The position numbers and the translations under genes were made by a program. This document shows positions 21,130 to 31,985 of a DNA stretch of 64,000 nucleotides, in pieces. The stretch's first letter is position 1; each line of letters opens with the position of its first letter. The DNA is from Gari tellinella. Its lineage: Eukaryota > Mollusca > Bivalvia > Cardiida > Psammobiidae. The DNA lies in contig OV277858.1 in the NCBI GenBank assembly GCA_922989275.2, positions 10,478,001-10,542,000 of the forward strand, written 5' to 3'. The notes below the pieces were generated by a model. That model saw nothing but the letters and a program-made list of their open reading frames with translations, had not been told where the DNA came from and ran no database searches.

Positions 21130-22790
21130 TTAATAGTACAAGGCTACAGTGCACAGTAATATGTATCTTACCTGTAAATGTGTAGCTTCTATATTCCCGT
21201 CTAAGGCCATAGTATGGAATTTCCAAAAACATGCATTTACATTAATTGTTTTAATCAGTATACCCCAACATTTATATTTGAATTTGTTGGATTTTCCTAG
21301 ATTGTTTTACAAACAAGAATTGGTGATTTTGGTTTAATATTTTGATAATTTTACCCAAAAAAACAGTTTTTTGAAACCTTTATTTATCCTAACAAGGACC
21401 ATTCTAAAGTAGACATGAATATGTGTCTAGCCTGGATATTTGGAGTTTGCATTATGATATCCATGGTCACAGAAAGGAAATCCAAAAAATTAGCTTTTCA
21501 GTTAATATTTCAACCATTTTACCCAACAATCAAATTTCGGATTCTTTGATTTTCCTACATTATTTGTCTGTTATTTGGTGCATATTGAAACATATCATTA
21601 CTGATAAATCAATTCTGTGCATCTTTTCCATTAGTTTGATTTCAATCTCAAAATCTGTCAAAAAACCCCAAATATGAAATTTTGGTTAAATAATTTTACG
21701 ATTTTACCCCAATTTTTTTTTTTTTAAATTTGTATTTATCTTTACTAGGGCCATTCAACTGTAGACATGAATATTTGTGCAGCCTGTAGATTTCGAGATT
21801 TTATATTGGTATCCTCGATCACAGAAGGGAAATCCCAAAAATTAGTGATTTTAGTTATTATTTAAACCATTTTACCCCAAATCATATTTTTCATCGTTTA
21901 ATTTTCCTAGACTTTTTGTCTGTTATTTGGGTACATATTTAAGCAAATAATAACATATAAATCAACTCTGTGCACCTTTTCCTTTATTTGCTATGAGATG
22001 TCAGGGTCTGTTTGAAATCCTCAAAATGTGTGTTTTTTGTTTGATATTTTGACAATTTCACCCTAAAAATCAGTTTTTTGAAAATTTTATTTATCTTAAC
22101 AAGTACCAATCCACAGTTTACACGAGTATTTGTATAGCCTGTAGATTTCGAGCTTTTATATTGATATTCTCCATCACAGAAGGGAAATCCCAAAAATTAG
22201 CAATTTCAGTTATTATTTCAACCATTTTACCCAAAAAACATAGTTTGCATTGTTTGATTTTCCTAGACTTTCTGTCTGTTATTTGGTACATATTTAAGCA
22301 GATAATAACGTATAAATCAACTCTGTGCATCATTTCCTTTACTTGCTTTTAGATGTCAGGGTATGTTTGAAATCCTCAAAATTTGTGATTTTGGTTTAAT
22401 ATTTTGACATTTTCACCCCAAAATCATTTTTTTGAAAATTTTATTTATCTTAACAAGTACCATTCCACAGCTGACATGAATATTTGTCTAGCCTGTAGAT
22501 TTCGAGATTTTATATCGATATCCTCGATCACAGAAGGGAAATCCCAAAAATTAGCGATTTCAGTTATTATTTCAACATTTTACCCCAAAACCAGATTTTG
22601 AATCCAACAATGTAGTTTGGAAATCAAAAAAAATTTGTGCTTTCACCTATTATTTTAGCCATTTTACCCCAACAATCATATTTCGCATCGTTTGATTTTC
22701 CTAGACTTTTTTTCTGTCATTCGGTACATATTGGAGCATATGAAAACACAAAAATCAATTCTGTGCATTTTTTTTCCTTTATTTCGATTT
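21130..22790. repeat. Right arm repeat array of the foldback element
   Basis: About five degenerate units, complement of the left arm. They are recognised by 'cagaagggaaatcccaaaaattag', 'gttatttggtacatatt' and 'attttcctagactttttgtctg' near 21310, 21550, 21910, 22260 and 22690. Confidence 0.75.
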
Positions 22791-22813
22791 TTGACGCTAG
22801 ATGCCCTCTACTA

Positions 22814-23165
22814 TAAGGTATATCTGAGTTATTGCCTGTTTATTAATGAAAAATGACGGTTTCAGTCACTTTTTGCACTCTAACACATACAGTTTTTATC
22901 GGATATTCATTAAACTTGCTGCAAATGTTTAAGTATATAAAATTTAGGTCTCGTTTGATTATTACAAAAACCGCATGTGGCATATGTGCGTTTTTGCCCT
23001 TTATGTATTAAAAAATGACTGTTTCAGCATTTTTCAGCAATAACTCAGACATGCCTTATGCGATTTTGCTAGTTATTGAACCTGATTCTATACTAATAAA
23101 CTTTTGTAGCAAGTTTGGTGAAGATCCAAATTGAAGTGTTTGAGTTAGAGAGCGGACAAGGCTGA
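22814..23165. repeat. Tandem repeat (~170-bp unit), right part
   Basis: Continues the array of 15638-16040 in the same orientation ('gttattgcctgtttattaatg', 'aacttgctgcaaatgtttaa', 'tatgtattaaaaaatgactg'). It ends in a unit where 'agcaagtttggtgaagatccaa' reads in the opposite direction. Confidence 0.7.
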
Positions 23166-24937
23166 AACAGTCATTTTCAGCAAGCTCAAGGTATACATTC
23201 ACCGTAGTTTATTTTAACCGTTTCCCCACAGTGAAATATATGTACACGTTGTTATTGAATTTCATAGTGTTTAACCCTGTGCCTACTTTACGGAGTTTAC
23301 AAACTATTTGAATCTAAAAAAGACGCTGCGTAACGCGGCGTCTCATTTGGATCCAAACTATTTGACACTCGTCTTAATGTTTGTTTAATTAAAACAATAA
23401 ATAAATCTAAACTGAACACATTTTGCAGACGACAATGTCGAAGCAGACGTCTGTGCAGCAGAATAAGGGTTAGCAGGGTCATTTTCAGTGTCCCAGCTAA
23501 AGATGTAATAGGGAGTACTCTGAACTAATCTAACATTTTCTCACTCATTTTAGCACCGAATGCTATGGTATTACTACTGATTAAACCGTCTCTTCGAGAC
23601 ACTTTTAATGAGTATGACACCATTGGGTTTAAAAGCAGAAATAAAGATTTAAGTTTTCGAAATACTTCCGTTATCTGGAGCCCTGTATTTACAGAGTTGT
23701 CCTTCTTTCCATTTACAAGGGAGGCTCTTTAATTTGTGCAGCACCAAAATATAATAAATAAAATTTAAAAAACGAATTGCTTAGATAAAACCGGTTTTTG
23801 TGAAAGAAACACGTCCCACGTAGTTCAAATGGGACCCAAACAACCGTTTTATGCAGGTTTCTCAAAAGCACAATGCGGCTTTGACCCCATAGTCTGCATG
23901 TTTCTTATTTTGAGGACACAAGTGTGACGGCTCAAAACAGGTTAAAAGTAACGCAGTTACTTTGTTTACGACATGTCGTAAATATAACCGAGATTCTATT
24001 TTTACGTCAAAAATAATTTCTGCTCACGCATGCGCACAAAATATTTGTTACCGAAATTGAAACACTGACGTAAAAATAACTACCGTGACATCGTTCTCAG
24101 TCGATGCTAGCTGCAATACCGTAACTCGAGACAAAGGTCTATATATCGCAAAGACGTCGATGCAAATCACAACAGTCGTATAAAATTAATTCATCCTAGA
24201 CTGGCAGCTTTCGCTTATAGGCTAATTATCGGATTACGGGAGGCATTTGTTTACAATCAACTGACAATCAAGTCCGCATCACGGACACTTGTTATAACTT
24301 ATATCACGGAGTAATCTGTATATTTACTCCGTGCTTATATATACATGGTGCCGCACTGATCGGTGTGTATAAAGTATTTTACTGAGGCTAATTAGATCAG
24401 CTGAATAATTATGAATTTGTTTCACCATATAGTATTTCTTTTAGACTAATACATCAGTTTTCAAATGTCTTGATAACACTCAATTCAGTGTCGGAGTATC
24501 CTCCATTATCATACAACGGACCCTCCCTACATATCCTGAAGCCTCACAAAAACGCTTGATACAGCGCGTGCGGTTGCTTACGTCATCGCAAAAAGCAGTT
24601 CCAGTTAGGTATTAGATGCGGGCAGCATAATAGCTGAAAAAATGCTGAAAATATCTTGGAATTTTAGTGAAGCTTTGAAGGAAATTATACTCACCCAAAA
24701 AAGAAACCATACACTGCATTGTGGGCCTATTTTCCTGGAATTGGGTCGGCTTGTTATATGTTTTGAAGCTGTAAACTTTACTTTTATGTGTTTGGAACAT
24801 GTCTGTGAATTTTGAGGTTTCTGGCATACGTAATGAGTTATTTAGACGTCAGTTTATATGGTAGGGGTGCAAAACGAAATTGTCATTTGCTGTCACATTA
24901 GTCAAACGTGTGCGCATTGTGTTACTTCCTTGAGGGC
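23166..24937. other. Gene-free stretch with one dispersed hairpin
   Basis: Contains the hairpin at 23300-23364, listed separately. Near 23960-24090 there are AATTTTTACGTCAAAA-type inverted pieces also seen near 29210-29340. A small palindrome CACGGAGTAAT/TTTACTCCGTG lies at about 24306-24335. No gene recognised. Confidence 0.4.
23300..23364. repeat. Dispersed hairpin motif, copy 1
   Basis: Arms CAAACTATTTGAATC and GGATCCAAACTATTTG enclose a GC-rich stem AGACGCTGCG/CGCGGCGTCT. Same motif at 28374, 28665, 32413, 42244, 45322, 62093 and, in part, 63002. Confidence 0.85.
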
Positions 24938-25474
24938 CTTATTAGCGCTAAACACTATCTCTAGTCCGTGTGAGTGCCGGTTTAAGCCTTCTCATCAAGT
25001 TAACGTAGCGCTTGATCAATTGATTAGACACATTGTTCCATTCCGGCGTGAGTGCATGCGCGAAGTCGCTGTCGTTGTTAAGATTGTTTTTGTGTCCAAA
25101 AAGTTGCTAAAACTGTTACTGTACCTCGACTCGTCCGTTACAAGTTCGGAATTCCACTCCCGGCGACACAAGTGACGCTGTCTACGCGCTAATTGCAGCC
25201 GTTCACGTCAGTGACGTAACGTCATAACACTTCCAGTAACTGGACGTCGGGCTCTAATAGGGCGATTTTGTGTCCGAAACATATTGCGCACAGTCTGTGG
25301 ACTGACATTAAAGTAGCCCACAGTCAGAGTCACAGTAAATGTGTTACGTAATTGACGTAAGACAATAGCATGCACGTGCCGTTGGAAAGTTGCTTTTGGT
25401 CTCCCTGACTTTGGACGCTCAAACATAGTGCCAGTATGTCGCGGACGTCTAGCCAATTTGAAAATTACATTCAT
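24938..25474 (-). pseudogene. Tc1-type transposase, internally deleted and stopped
   Basis: From 25474 leftwards the frame gives a Tc1-type helix-turn-helix and linker: 'RPKSGRPKAT', 'VSPQTVRN', 'RARRPVTG'. A TGA at 25208-25210 interrupts it, and the same frame continues with 'RERLQLARRQRH' and 'WNSELVTDESRYS', the region with the second catalytic Asp. Soon after, another frame gives the family's C-terminal block 'EWNNVSNQLIKRYVNLMRR' (about 24960-25050). Most of the catalytic core between is missing. A normal transposase is about 340 residues. This is a deleted, dead copy. Confidence 0.75.
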
Positions 25475-25690
25475 AGTGAGTTAGACGTCCGAGTGACGTC
25501 AAACGGAGACACCTTAGCCTGTAAATTCCAAAATGTTCTATTTCTCTCTGCTCTTGACAGCGTAGGCATTATCTATTCTTTATTTTTGTGTTGTGATTTT
25601 TGTTTCGGTGTACCTTAGCTAAATTGTGATACTTTAGTTGATATGATATCTGACCGGAAGTGCCCTGTACTTGGTCCACGTGCAAAACAA
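25475..25690. other. Short gene-free gap
   Basis: No terminal repeat for the Tc1-type copy could be pinned down here. Confidence 0.3.
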
Positions 25691-25927
25691 GGTAATGTTT
25701 AATTATTGATTGCTGCTGACCGTACCAAGGCGGGCTCCTAAGTTCACTTTGCTTTATGTTTGTATTGCGTATTGTTTTCTGTTTGGTGTGTGGGATTGCG
25801 TGTGTGTGTGTTAGTGTGTGTGTGTATGTTTGTTATAGTATGGTTGTGTGTGTGTTCTGCTTTAGAGACGGGTGTATTGTTTGTGTTGCGTTTCCTGCTT
25901 GAGTCTTCTTTCGTATTTATTTGACGG
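25691..25927 (+). mobile_element. Penelope-like retroelement 3' tail, copy 3
   Basis: Only the last ~237 bp of the family. It runs from 'ttaattattgattgctgctgaccgtaccaaggcgggctcc' through a TG-rich microsatellite to 'gagtcttctttcgtatttatttgacg', collinear with 19570-19836 and with the complement of 42719-42960. Confidence 0.75.
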
Positions 25928-26070
25928 AGTTTAGCAAGTAGCACACGGTACATGTTGTGTAACGATAAACCAATATACTGTTACATGAAAATATGTATGT
26001 TGTGCTTTGATTTAAAATTTATTCAAGTTTATAAAGTGTAGGGTTTCTTTTTTGGGTGAGTATATATATT

Positions 26071-27310
26071 CAACAAGAGGGCCTGAAGAGCCTGATATCG
26101 CTCACCTGTTGTACTGAAGATTGATAGCTTTACCTTTCTGTTTCACCCGTTTTAATCTAAATCCATTCAAATTTGTAGTATAGCATGTAAATAATTTTGG
26201 AATACAACCTCATAATTCTAGTATAGTAGAGTACACCAAGGGCAGATAACTAGAGCCTAAACAATACTGAAATGAAGCCTTTTCTAGCATTTATAATTAT
26301 ATCAAGGACAGATAACTATTGCCACAATGGTTAGACTTCAACAATAATTGCACTCCTTTGAGAACTTATTGGTATAAATTTTGTGTGCAAGTAAAATCAA
26401 AATCCATTGAAAACTGTAGTTGCAAGAGTCTAAACACTGTTAGATATGGCATTTTCAGCAATTCAATGGCAGACAACTCTTGACCTATTGGTCGGATTTC
26501 AACCATAATCAAACTCATTTGAACTCTTATGTTCATAAACAACCTGAGCACATTTGAGATTGATTGGATAAAAAGTGTGGCCTCTAGAGTGTAAACATCC
26601 TTAAATATGGCATTTTTAGCAATTCAAAGGTAGATAACTCTCAACCTATTGGTCTGATTTCAACCATAATCAAACTCGTCTGAACTCTTATAGTCATATA
26701 CAATCTGACAACGTTTGAGATAGATTGGATAACAAATGTTGCCTCTAGAGTGTAAACACCATTAAATATGGCATTTTAAGCAATTCAAAGGTAGATAACT
26801 CTCGATGTATTAGTCTGAACTCAACCATAATCAAACTCATGTGAAGTCTTATAGTCATATACAATCTGAGCAAGTTGGAGAAAGATTAGATTACAAATGT
26901 GGCCTCTACAGTGTAAACACTGTTAAATATGGCATTTTCAGCAATTAGAATCACTCTTGACTTATTGGTCCGATTTCAACCATAATTAATCTCATATAGA
27001 GTCTTACGGTTATATACAATCTGGCTAAGTTTGAATAAGATTGGATAACTAATGTGGCCTCTAGAGTGTAAACACTGTTAACTTAAATATGGCATTTTCA
27101 GCAATTCAAAGGTAGATAACTCTTTACCTATTGGTCTGATGTTAACCATAATCGAACTCATCCGAACTCTTATGGTAATAAACAAACAATCTGAGCAAGT
27201 TTGAGAAAGATTTGATAAATATTGTGGCCTCTAGAGTGTAAACACTAAAATTGTTGACGACGAACGACGGACAACGGACATTTAAGTATTGCAAAAGCTC
27301 ACCCTGAGCT
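26071..27310. repeat. Modular interspersed repeat with ~150-bp internal tandem units
   Basis: The head 'caacaagagggcctgaagagcc' (a palindromic core) is followed by GCTCACCTG. The tail has ACGACGAACGACGGACAACGG and AGCTCACCCTGAGC. Inside, at least six diverged units contain 'ttcaaccataatcaaactcat', 'aatctgagcaagtttgag' and 'tgtggcctctagagtgtaaacac'. It has the same end motifs as 88-1155 with unrelated internal repeats. No transposase. Confidence 0.65.
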
Positions 27311-27439
27311 AGCTGACCACGTACCTTATATTTTTAATATCCCTTTGTAAAATGATTCCGAATAACACATTTTCCAATATAACTCTAAATGATTGTTTAT
27401 TACGTATAGCGAGTGTCTGGAAATTGACCTTTCATGTGC

Positions 27440-27506
27440 AGTATAAATTTGACTCGGTTGTGTAGAAGCGCCTTTGCTACCCGGATGATGACGTCAAACT
27501 TCCGGC
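27440..27506 (+). promoter_or_regulatory. Possible host promoter with CRE and ETS-type motifs
   Basis: A TATA-like TATAAATT lies at about 27442, TGACGTCA at 27489-27496 and ACTTCCGGC right after it at 27498-27506. These are CRE and ETS consensus sites typical of animal housekeeping promoters. They sit directly upstream of an ATG followed by a good splice donor. Confidence 0.35.
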
Positions 27507-27543
27507 ATGATAAGAATTCGTGGCGCTGCATTTACAGCCGAAG
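27507..27543 (+). CDS. Possible first coding exon of a host gene
   Basis: ATG at 27507, twelve codons ('MIRIRGAAFTAE') plus one base, then a splice donor AAG|GTTAGT. The upstream DNA has CRE- and ETS-like motifs. No following exon was identified, so this is a suggestion only. The peptide could be the start of a mitochondrial targeting sequence (Arg-containing, no acidic residue before the last), but it is too short to judge. Confidence 0.25.
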
Positions 27544-28244
27544 GTTAGTTTGGATAACTGGTATTTGTTTAAAAAATCAAGTTGTATGATTACTTTAAAT
27601 GTTATTTTCAGTTAGAAAACTATTTTTTCTCCATATTTGTTAAATGTATCTCCCAGTTTCAATTTACATTGATTACCTTTATTGTCCCTTTTCGGTAAGG
27701 GTTCCGGACAAACGAATGAAGAGGGTAATTATCATTATACTCAGAGATTCAGAGATGAGCAAGTTAGCCTTCTCTACAAGTCAACAAATAAAAGGCATGT
27801 AATTTATGCGTTTCTAGTTGGTAACGTTTTAATAGAATAATTTAAGAACACTACATTCGTAAAGAAGTTATAAATCTTTAAATTTTTGTCAAAGTTACTC
27901 AATACTTAAAACACGGAGTAATCAGACCTGTAACATAGTATTTTGTGCTTAAAGCCAGAATGTTGCCCAAAGTTATGTTTAAATCGCACAATTTCTTATA
28001 TAATAACATTTTCTACGTATTAAAACTAAGCGAAATCCGTTGTCAGTTGCTTGAAACATGCCCCCCCCCTTTTCTTTAAGAACCATACATAAATGTGCCG
28101 ATTTCTTATCGAGATGGTTGGGAAAAATAAGCTTTTTGTCTACATAAATCTTCGTGTCGGCTTCCGAGAGTTTCAGCAAGGTCGAATAGGAGTCACGAGA
28201 TCGATCCGATTTTCCTGACTTGTCTGTGTTATTTTTAGAACAGA

Positions 28245-28515
28245 ATTATGGTAACGGTGGAGAAAACGTTATTCTTTCCCGTTTAAATGCAAACAAAATG
28301 CTAATGCATCGCAATAATACGCATAAATAGACAACCTTTAGACAATTCTGACCATTCGTGTTAGTCTGAGCGGCAAACAGTTTGGTGCGTGATCAGACGC
28401 TGGGTTACCCGGCGTCTGATCTGCTCCAAACTGTTTGCAATTGAAATCATGGTTTAAGCGTTAACCCGTTTATCGGGAAAGAATAACATTTTCTCCACTG
28501 TAAGCAAGGTAACAT
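28245..28515. repeat. Foldback repeat with central hairpin motif, copy 2
   Basis: The central hairpin is at 28374-28438 (CAAACAGTTTGG...CCAAACTGTTTG around ATCAGACGC/GCGTCTGAT). The flanks are inverted too: 'ggtggagaaaacgttattctttcccg' at 28256-28281 mirrors 'cgggaaagaataacattttctccac' at 28474-28498. The whole is a palindromic element of about 270 bp. Confidence 0.8.
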
Positions 28516-28589
28516 CGACTACATCATCGTACACTTTCCTACTTGAGATAAGTATGGTTTCCGTGCAGCACGAGACCGCTGCGCTAACT

Positions 28590-28835
28590 TTACTGATATT
28601 TTATTCTCTCCCAATAAACGCATTTGTATACAAAAGTTGAAAACTATTATTTCCCCTGAAAACATTTTGGAGCCAGGGCAGACGCCAGATAACCCGGCGT
28701 TTGATCAGGCTCCAACCTATTTGCTACTCAGATTAAAAAATAATAGTTAAAACTTCTTTTAGTAAATTTCCACAGTTACGTGCATTGCGTTTGCGTTTAA
28801 ACGGGAAAGAAAAATGTATTCTCTACTGTATACTG
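28590..28835. repeat. Foldback repeat with central hairpin motif, copy 3
   Basis: Central hairpin at about 28665-28723 (TTTGGAGCC...GGCTCCAAC around CAGACGCC/GGCGTTTG). The right flank 'gcgtttaaacgggaaagaaaaatgtattctctactg' matches the flank of the neighbouring copy at 28245-28515. The left flank is more degenerate. Confidence 0.65.
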
Positions 28836-29873
28836 CGCACAATAAATACAGCTATCAATGTTTCTTGCTGGATGTAGGGAATACTCATCCCTTTTAAAGT
28901 TTTTGAATGTTCCAATCTAAAAATAACTATGTCAAGTCAGAAGAAAACACTAATAATGAGCTATGAAAACATCTTTACCGGGCGCAAGCCGAACGAACTC
29001 GGAAAATCTCCGTCCTTGATCGGATGTCAACAAACCGATTTAAAATTCGACTTTTTACTACCAAATTCATGTGTTTGTCAGATTTATTGCCTCCATAATC
29101 ATCGTGGATTACTTATTTTTATATGTTTAGATTACGTATCTGCCTGAATATTTAGGTTTAAAAAATGCGCTATTTTGGCTTAGATACTGCCTTTAAAGTT
29201 ACGACAATCGGGTGTATTTTTACGACAGTGTTTTTACTAAGTCTGAAAGATTAACTTGTGAGCATGCGTAACCAGAAATATTTGTTGACGTAAACATAGT
29301 ATTTGTGCTATTTTTATGACTGGTCGTAAACATAGCCACTGCGTAAAAGTAAAGCAGCATGCGCCTTAAGCATTCTGCTTTACTTTCAGTCTGTTTGAAG
29401 CTAGGATCTGCTAGGATAAAAACCTGAATACTTAGGAAAATGCCGGAGAAATGGCAGCCCTGAAATTCCTTAAAAAAATGTTGACTCTGGTTGACTTATT
29501 TAGATGTACTACCGCCACAAACTGTTTGCCAAGGTCATTCAGTGAGGGTCAACTCCGCAAAGTGACTGTCACTCAGTCTGACTTTTCAAAAAAGACGAAA
29601 GGTAAACACTAATTTACATTATGCAAAGAGTAAAAGAAGATAACCTTGAACAAAACACATCCATGTAAAACGCATATCGCAAACAACGACCAATCTTTCC
29701 AAATGCGAAAAGAGGTGGGGCGAAAAAGCAAAGATGAAACTTAAACCACTGCACATTCTTTTTTAAACCACGAGATAAATCAATGAGACAATGTGAGTCA
29801 ATGTGTTTCCAAGACAACTGTTTCAATATATAATTTAAATGAACTGATCACAATACAAATAATAAAAGTTTAC
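28836..29873. other. Gene-poor stretch
   Basis: Contains fragments shared with other loci: 'aagcattctgctttactttcagtctg' near 29375 resembles 'cacattctgccttactttcaacctg' near 44985, and 'aactgtttgcc' near 29520 is a half hairpin. Openings at 28929-29147 and 29614-29826 are not supported as genes. Confidence 0.35.
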
Positions 29874-29907
29874 CATTCGCTCTGCTGTAGCACAAGGGCG
29901 CAGCCAT
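29874..29907 (-). CDS. Possible first coding exon of a host gene
   Basis: Reading leftwards, AAAATGGCTGCGCCC provides an ATG inside a YY1/TISU-like context. Eleven codons ('MAAPLCYSRAN') plus one base follow, then a donor G|GTAAAC. Just upstream (29918-29928) is a CCGGAA ETS-type site. The arrangement resembles animal housekeeping gene starts. No second exon was identified. Confidence 0.3.
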
Positions 29908-29928
29908 TTTCAGAGATGTTCCGGAAAT

Positions 29929-31188
29929 GAAGAGTCGGAATGCCGATGTCATCTCGGGTAACTCCGTTGTGTTATACTTCTACTTCTCCATTTATTTCGA
30001 ATTTATTGTATTCAATATATATCATTGATTAACAACATTTATTGATTTCCCGTTGCGAAAATAACTTTATAACAGCAACATTGGCAAATATATCGCCGTA
30101 CCACAATGAAATAACATTTTTCCGGAAATTGCCGAATGTTTTTTTCCGAACTGAGAACGGCACAGAGAGAAAATATCTAACAGTGTGAAATATAAATCCA
30201 CTATAATTATAATGCCTATTATTTTGCCCCATCCTGTAATCATACCGGTATAGTAGTTGTCTGTACTTATTGACCCCCAAACCGTTGCAGGAATACACAC
30301 AATGCATTAGTTTTAACATGTCCACAAAAAAGTAACATCTACCTTTTGCTAGATGTACCTAAAAGCATGCAAGAATACTGACTATATACTAGTTTTACGC
30401 ATGGAGGCAAATAAATGTCATCTACCACTGATGGATCTGCGTTTAAACATGTAATACTCCCTTAAGTTTGGAATGGATCTGAGTCTTTCTTAGGTGGACA
30501 TTGTGGTGGTAGTTAGTTATTGACATGATTTGTCTCTGCATTGCTGTCTATGTGTTTCCATGTTTTACAAAGCAACTGCCACACAGCAAACCCAGTAATA
30601 CCACAGTATACAAGTGTTTTTTTGTGAAATCTGTGAATTTTTGCATACCCGTTTTTATCTTGTAAACAGTGCGATTCTGTATTTTGTTTCTGCTCAAATG
30701 GATTGTGTATCTGACACTATGTCTGACACAGCATTCAAATAGTCTATTTTGTAACAACTATGTTTGTCTGATCTTTGTTATTTGTATATGTTCAAGTCAA
30801 TCATAGACATCTTCCGCTACAATCTAAGATATATTGAAATGTAATAACAACATAAGAGAAGTTTGCTGATATATTTTCATCTTGCTTTACAATTGCTTAA
30901 GCATTTTTGTTGCAACACTGCGGAATTGCTTATAATACACGACACAAGTATTTTATATTGCTTTTATTTTAAAACATTGTTCACACTGTGGTTACATTGT
31001 AATCCACCTTGGTACCATTGTAATCCATTATAATTACATTGTAATTCACAATGATTATATCTTTAACAATGCTAGAAGCAATTCATTTAACTCTAAGCTT
31101 GTTTAAAGCTTCTGTCTCTAGGTTTCTATCGTTTGACTCTAAGATAGTTTTATATATAAAAAAATGAATTTGTCTCTGTAAAAACAAA
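29929..31188. other. Gene-poor stretch
   Basis: AT-rich. Minus-strand openings at 30029-30325 and 30548-30757 match nothing known and have no exon features. A short imperfect repeat of 'ttacattgtaatcca' occurs at about 30991-31050. Confidence 0.35.
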
Positions 31189-31488
31189 ATGGTTAAAACT
31201 AAACTTAGATTTGAGCACATAGAGGATATTAAAAAATCTAAAAGCTTTTCATCTGCATCAAAAGTGCAGAAAAATATAATGCTGACTAGAGTAATTGAAA
31301 ACAATTGGGATGATGTACAGGATAGAAAACCCGCACTTGTTACAAAACAAGAGCCTGGAAATATAAATACGGAATTAAAACGTGTTATGGAAACTGTATC
31401 TGATGTACAACTTAGAGAACTTGTAGCGGAATATGTCTATGCAAGACTTGAACAGATATATACAAATTGTCGGATGAGTAATAACTGA
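31189..31488 (+). CDS. Hypothetical protein, 99 codons
   Basis: ATG in a fair context (ACAAAATGG) to TGA, in AT-rich DNA. Composition is protein-like: charged, with a likely helical C-terminal half ('ELKRVMETVSDVQLRELVAEYVYARLEQIY'-type spacing of hydrophobics). I do not recognise a family. The stop is followed within about 10 bases by a BEL/Pao LTR relic, so the original gene may have been cut or the ORF may be part of another repeat. Chance ORF is possible. Confidence 0.3.
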   Translation: MVKTKLRFEHIEDIKKSKSFSSASKVQKNIMLTRVIENNWDDVQDRKPALVTKQEPGNINTELKRVMETVSDVQLRELVAEYVYARLEQIYTNCRMSNN

Positions 31489-31494
31489 TACAAT

Positions 31495-31985
31495 TCTCAA
31501 TTTCAATACTTCTTTATTTACCGATTACTTCCTTTATTTCATCTTGTTCTCAAACTCTCAAACATGTTTATTCTATGAAACATCACGTATATGACGTAAG
31601 TACGTGCGACGTATAGGCAGTTGCGCCGCGACGTCGGTCGGTGTTACGCGTTCCCGACATAATCTGTGCCTCTAAATGTTTGCGACATTTACTGCATAAA
31701 GGAATTAGAAAATGTGCAAGCCCTTCGTTTAATCCAATTATTACTTTCTAACTTATCACTCAATTTTATAACAATATTCATCTTTTTCGCTAAATCTCAT
31801 CTATCACAGTCTTTTAAAATGAAGTAATAAAGTTTTGGAAGAAAATTAAACTTTCCTGCCACTGAATTTTAATTACAATTGTTTCTAGGTATCCGTTTCT
31901 ATTCTATAACTTCAAATGGGTTGAGTTTCACTATTGGGCAGTTCGTAACACCAGAATCAGTTCGGACGTTTGCAAAAAAAAGATT
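31495..31985 (-). mobile_element. BEL/Pao retrotransposon 3'-end relic (LTR plus end of pol)
   Basis: Collinear with 55290-55770 of the BEL/Pao element. A diverged LTR ends CCCGACA at about 31659. Next comes 3' UTR ('aatgtttgcgacatttactgcataaagg'), then the last ~25 codons of pol on the minus strand ('RTDSGVTNCPIVKLNPFE'-type). Homology stops at about 31985. It is more diverged than the full element, so an older insertion. Confidence 0.8.

Larger units (their letters stand above)
16043..22811. mobile_element. Large foldback element (6.8 kb) with TA target duplication
   Basis: Left tip GTAGAGGGCAT (16043) and right tip ATGCCCTCTAC (ends 22811) are inverted, each flanked by TA, and the insertion splits a ~170-bp tandem repeat. 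Arms (about 16598-18090 and 21130-22790) consist of degenerate ~370-bp units in opposite orientation. Each unit contains 'tttgtgttttcatatgct.caatatgtacc.aat.acagaaa' and 'tctaggaaaatcaaac.atgcgaaatat'. No transposase was seen, so it is probably moved in trans. It has later taken up an insertion at about 16085-16597, a Penelope-like fragment and a second palindromic repeat. Confidence 0.75.
27311..28240. other. Gene-poor stretch with a promoter-like region
   Basis: Holds the promoter-like segment and possible first exon at 27440-27543, listed separately. Otherwise AT-rich with no recognised gene. The minus-strand opening at 27979-28179 includes a homopolymer and is not supported. Confidence 0.35.
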
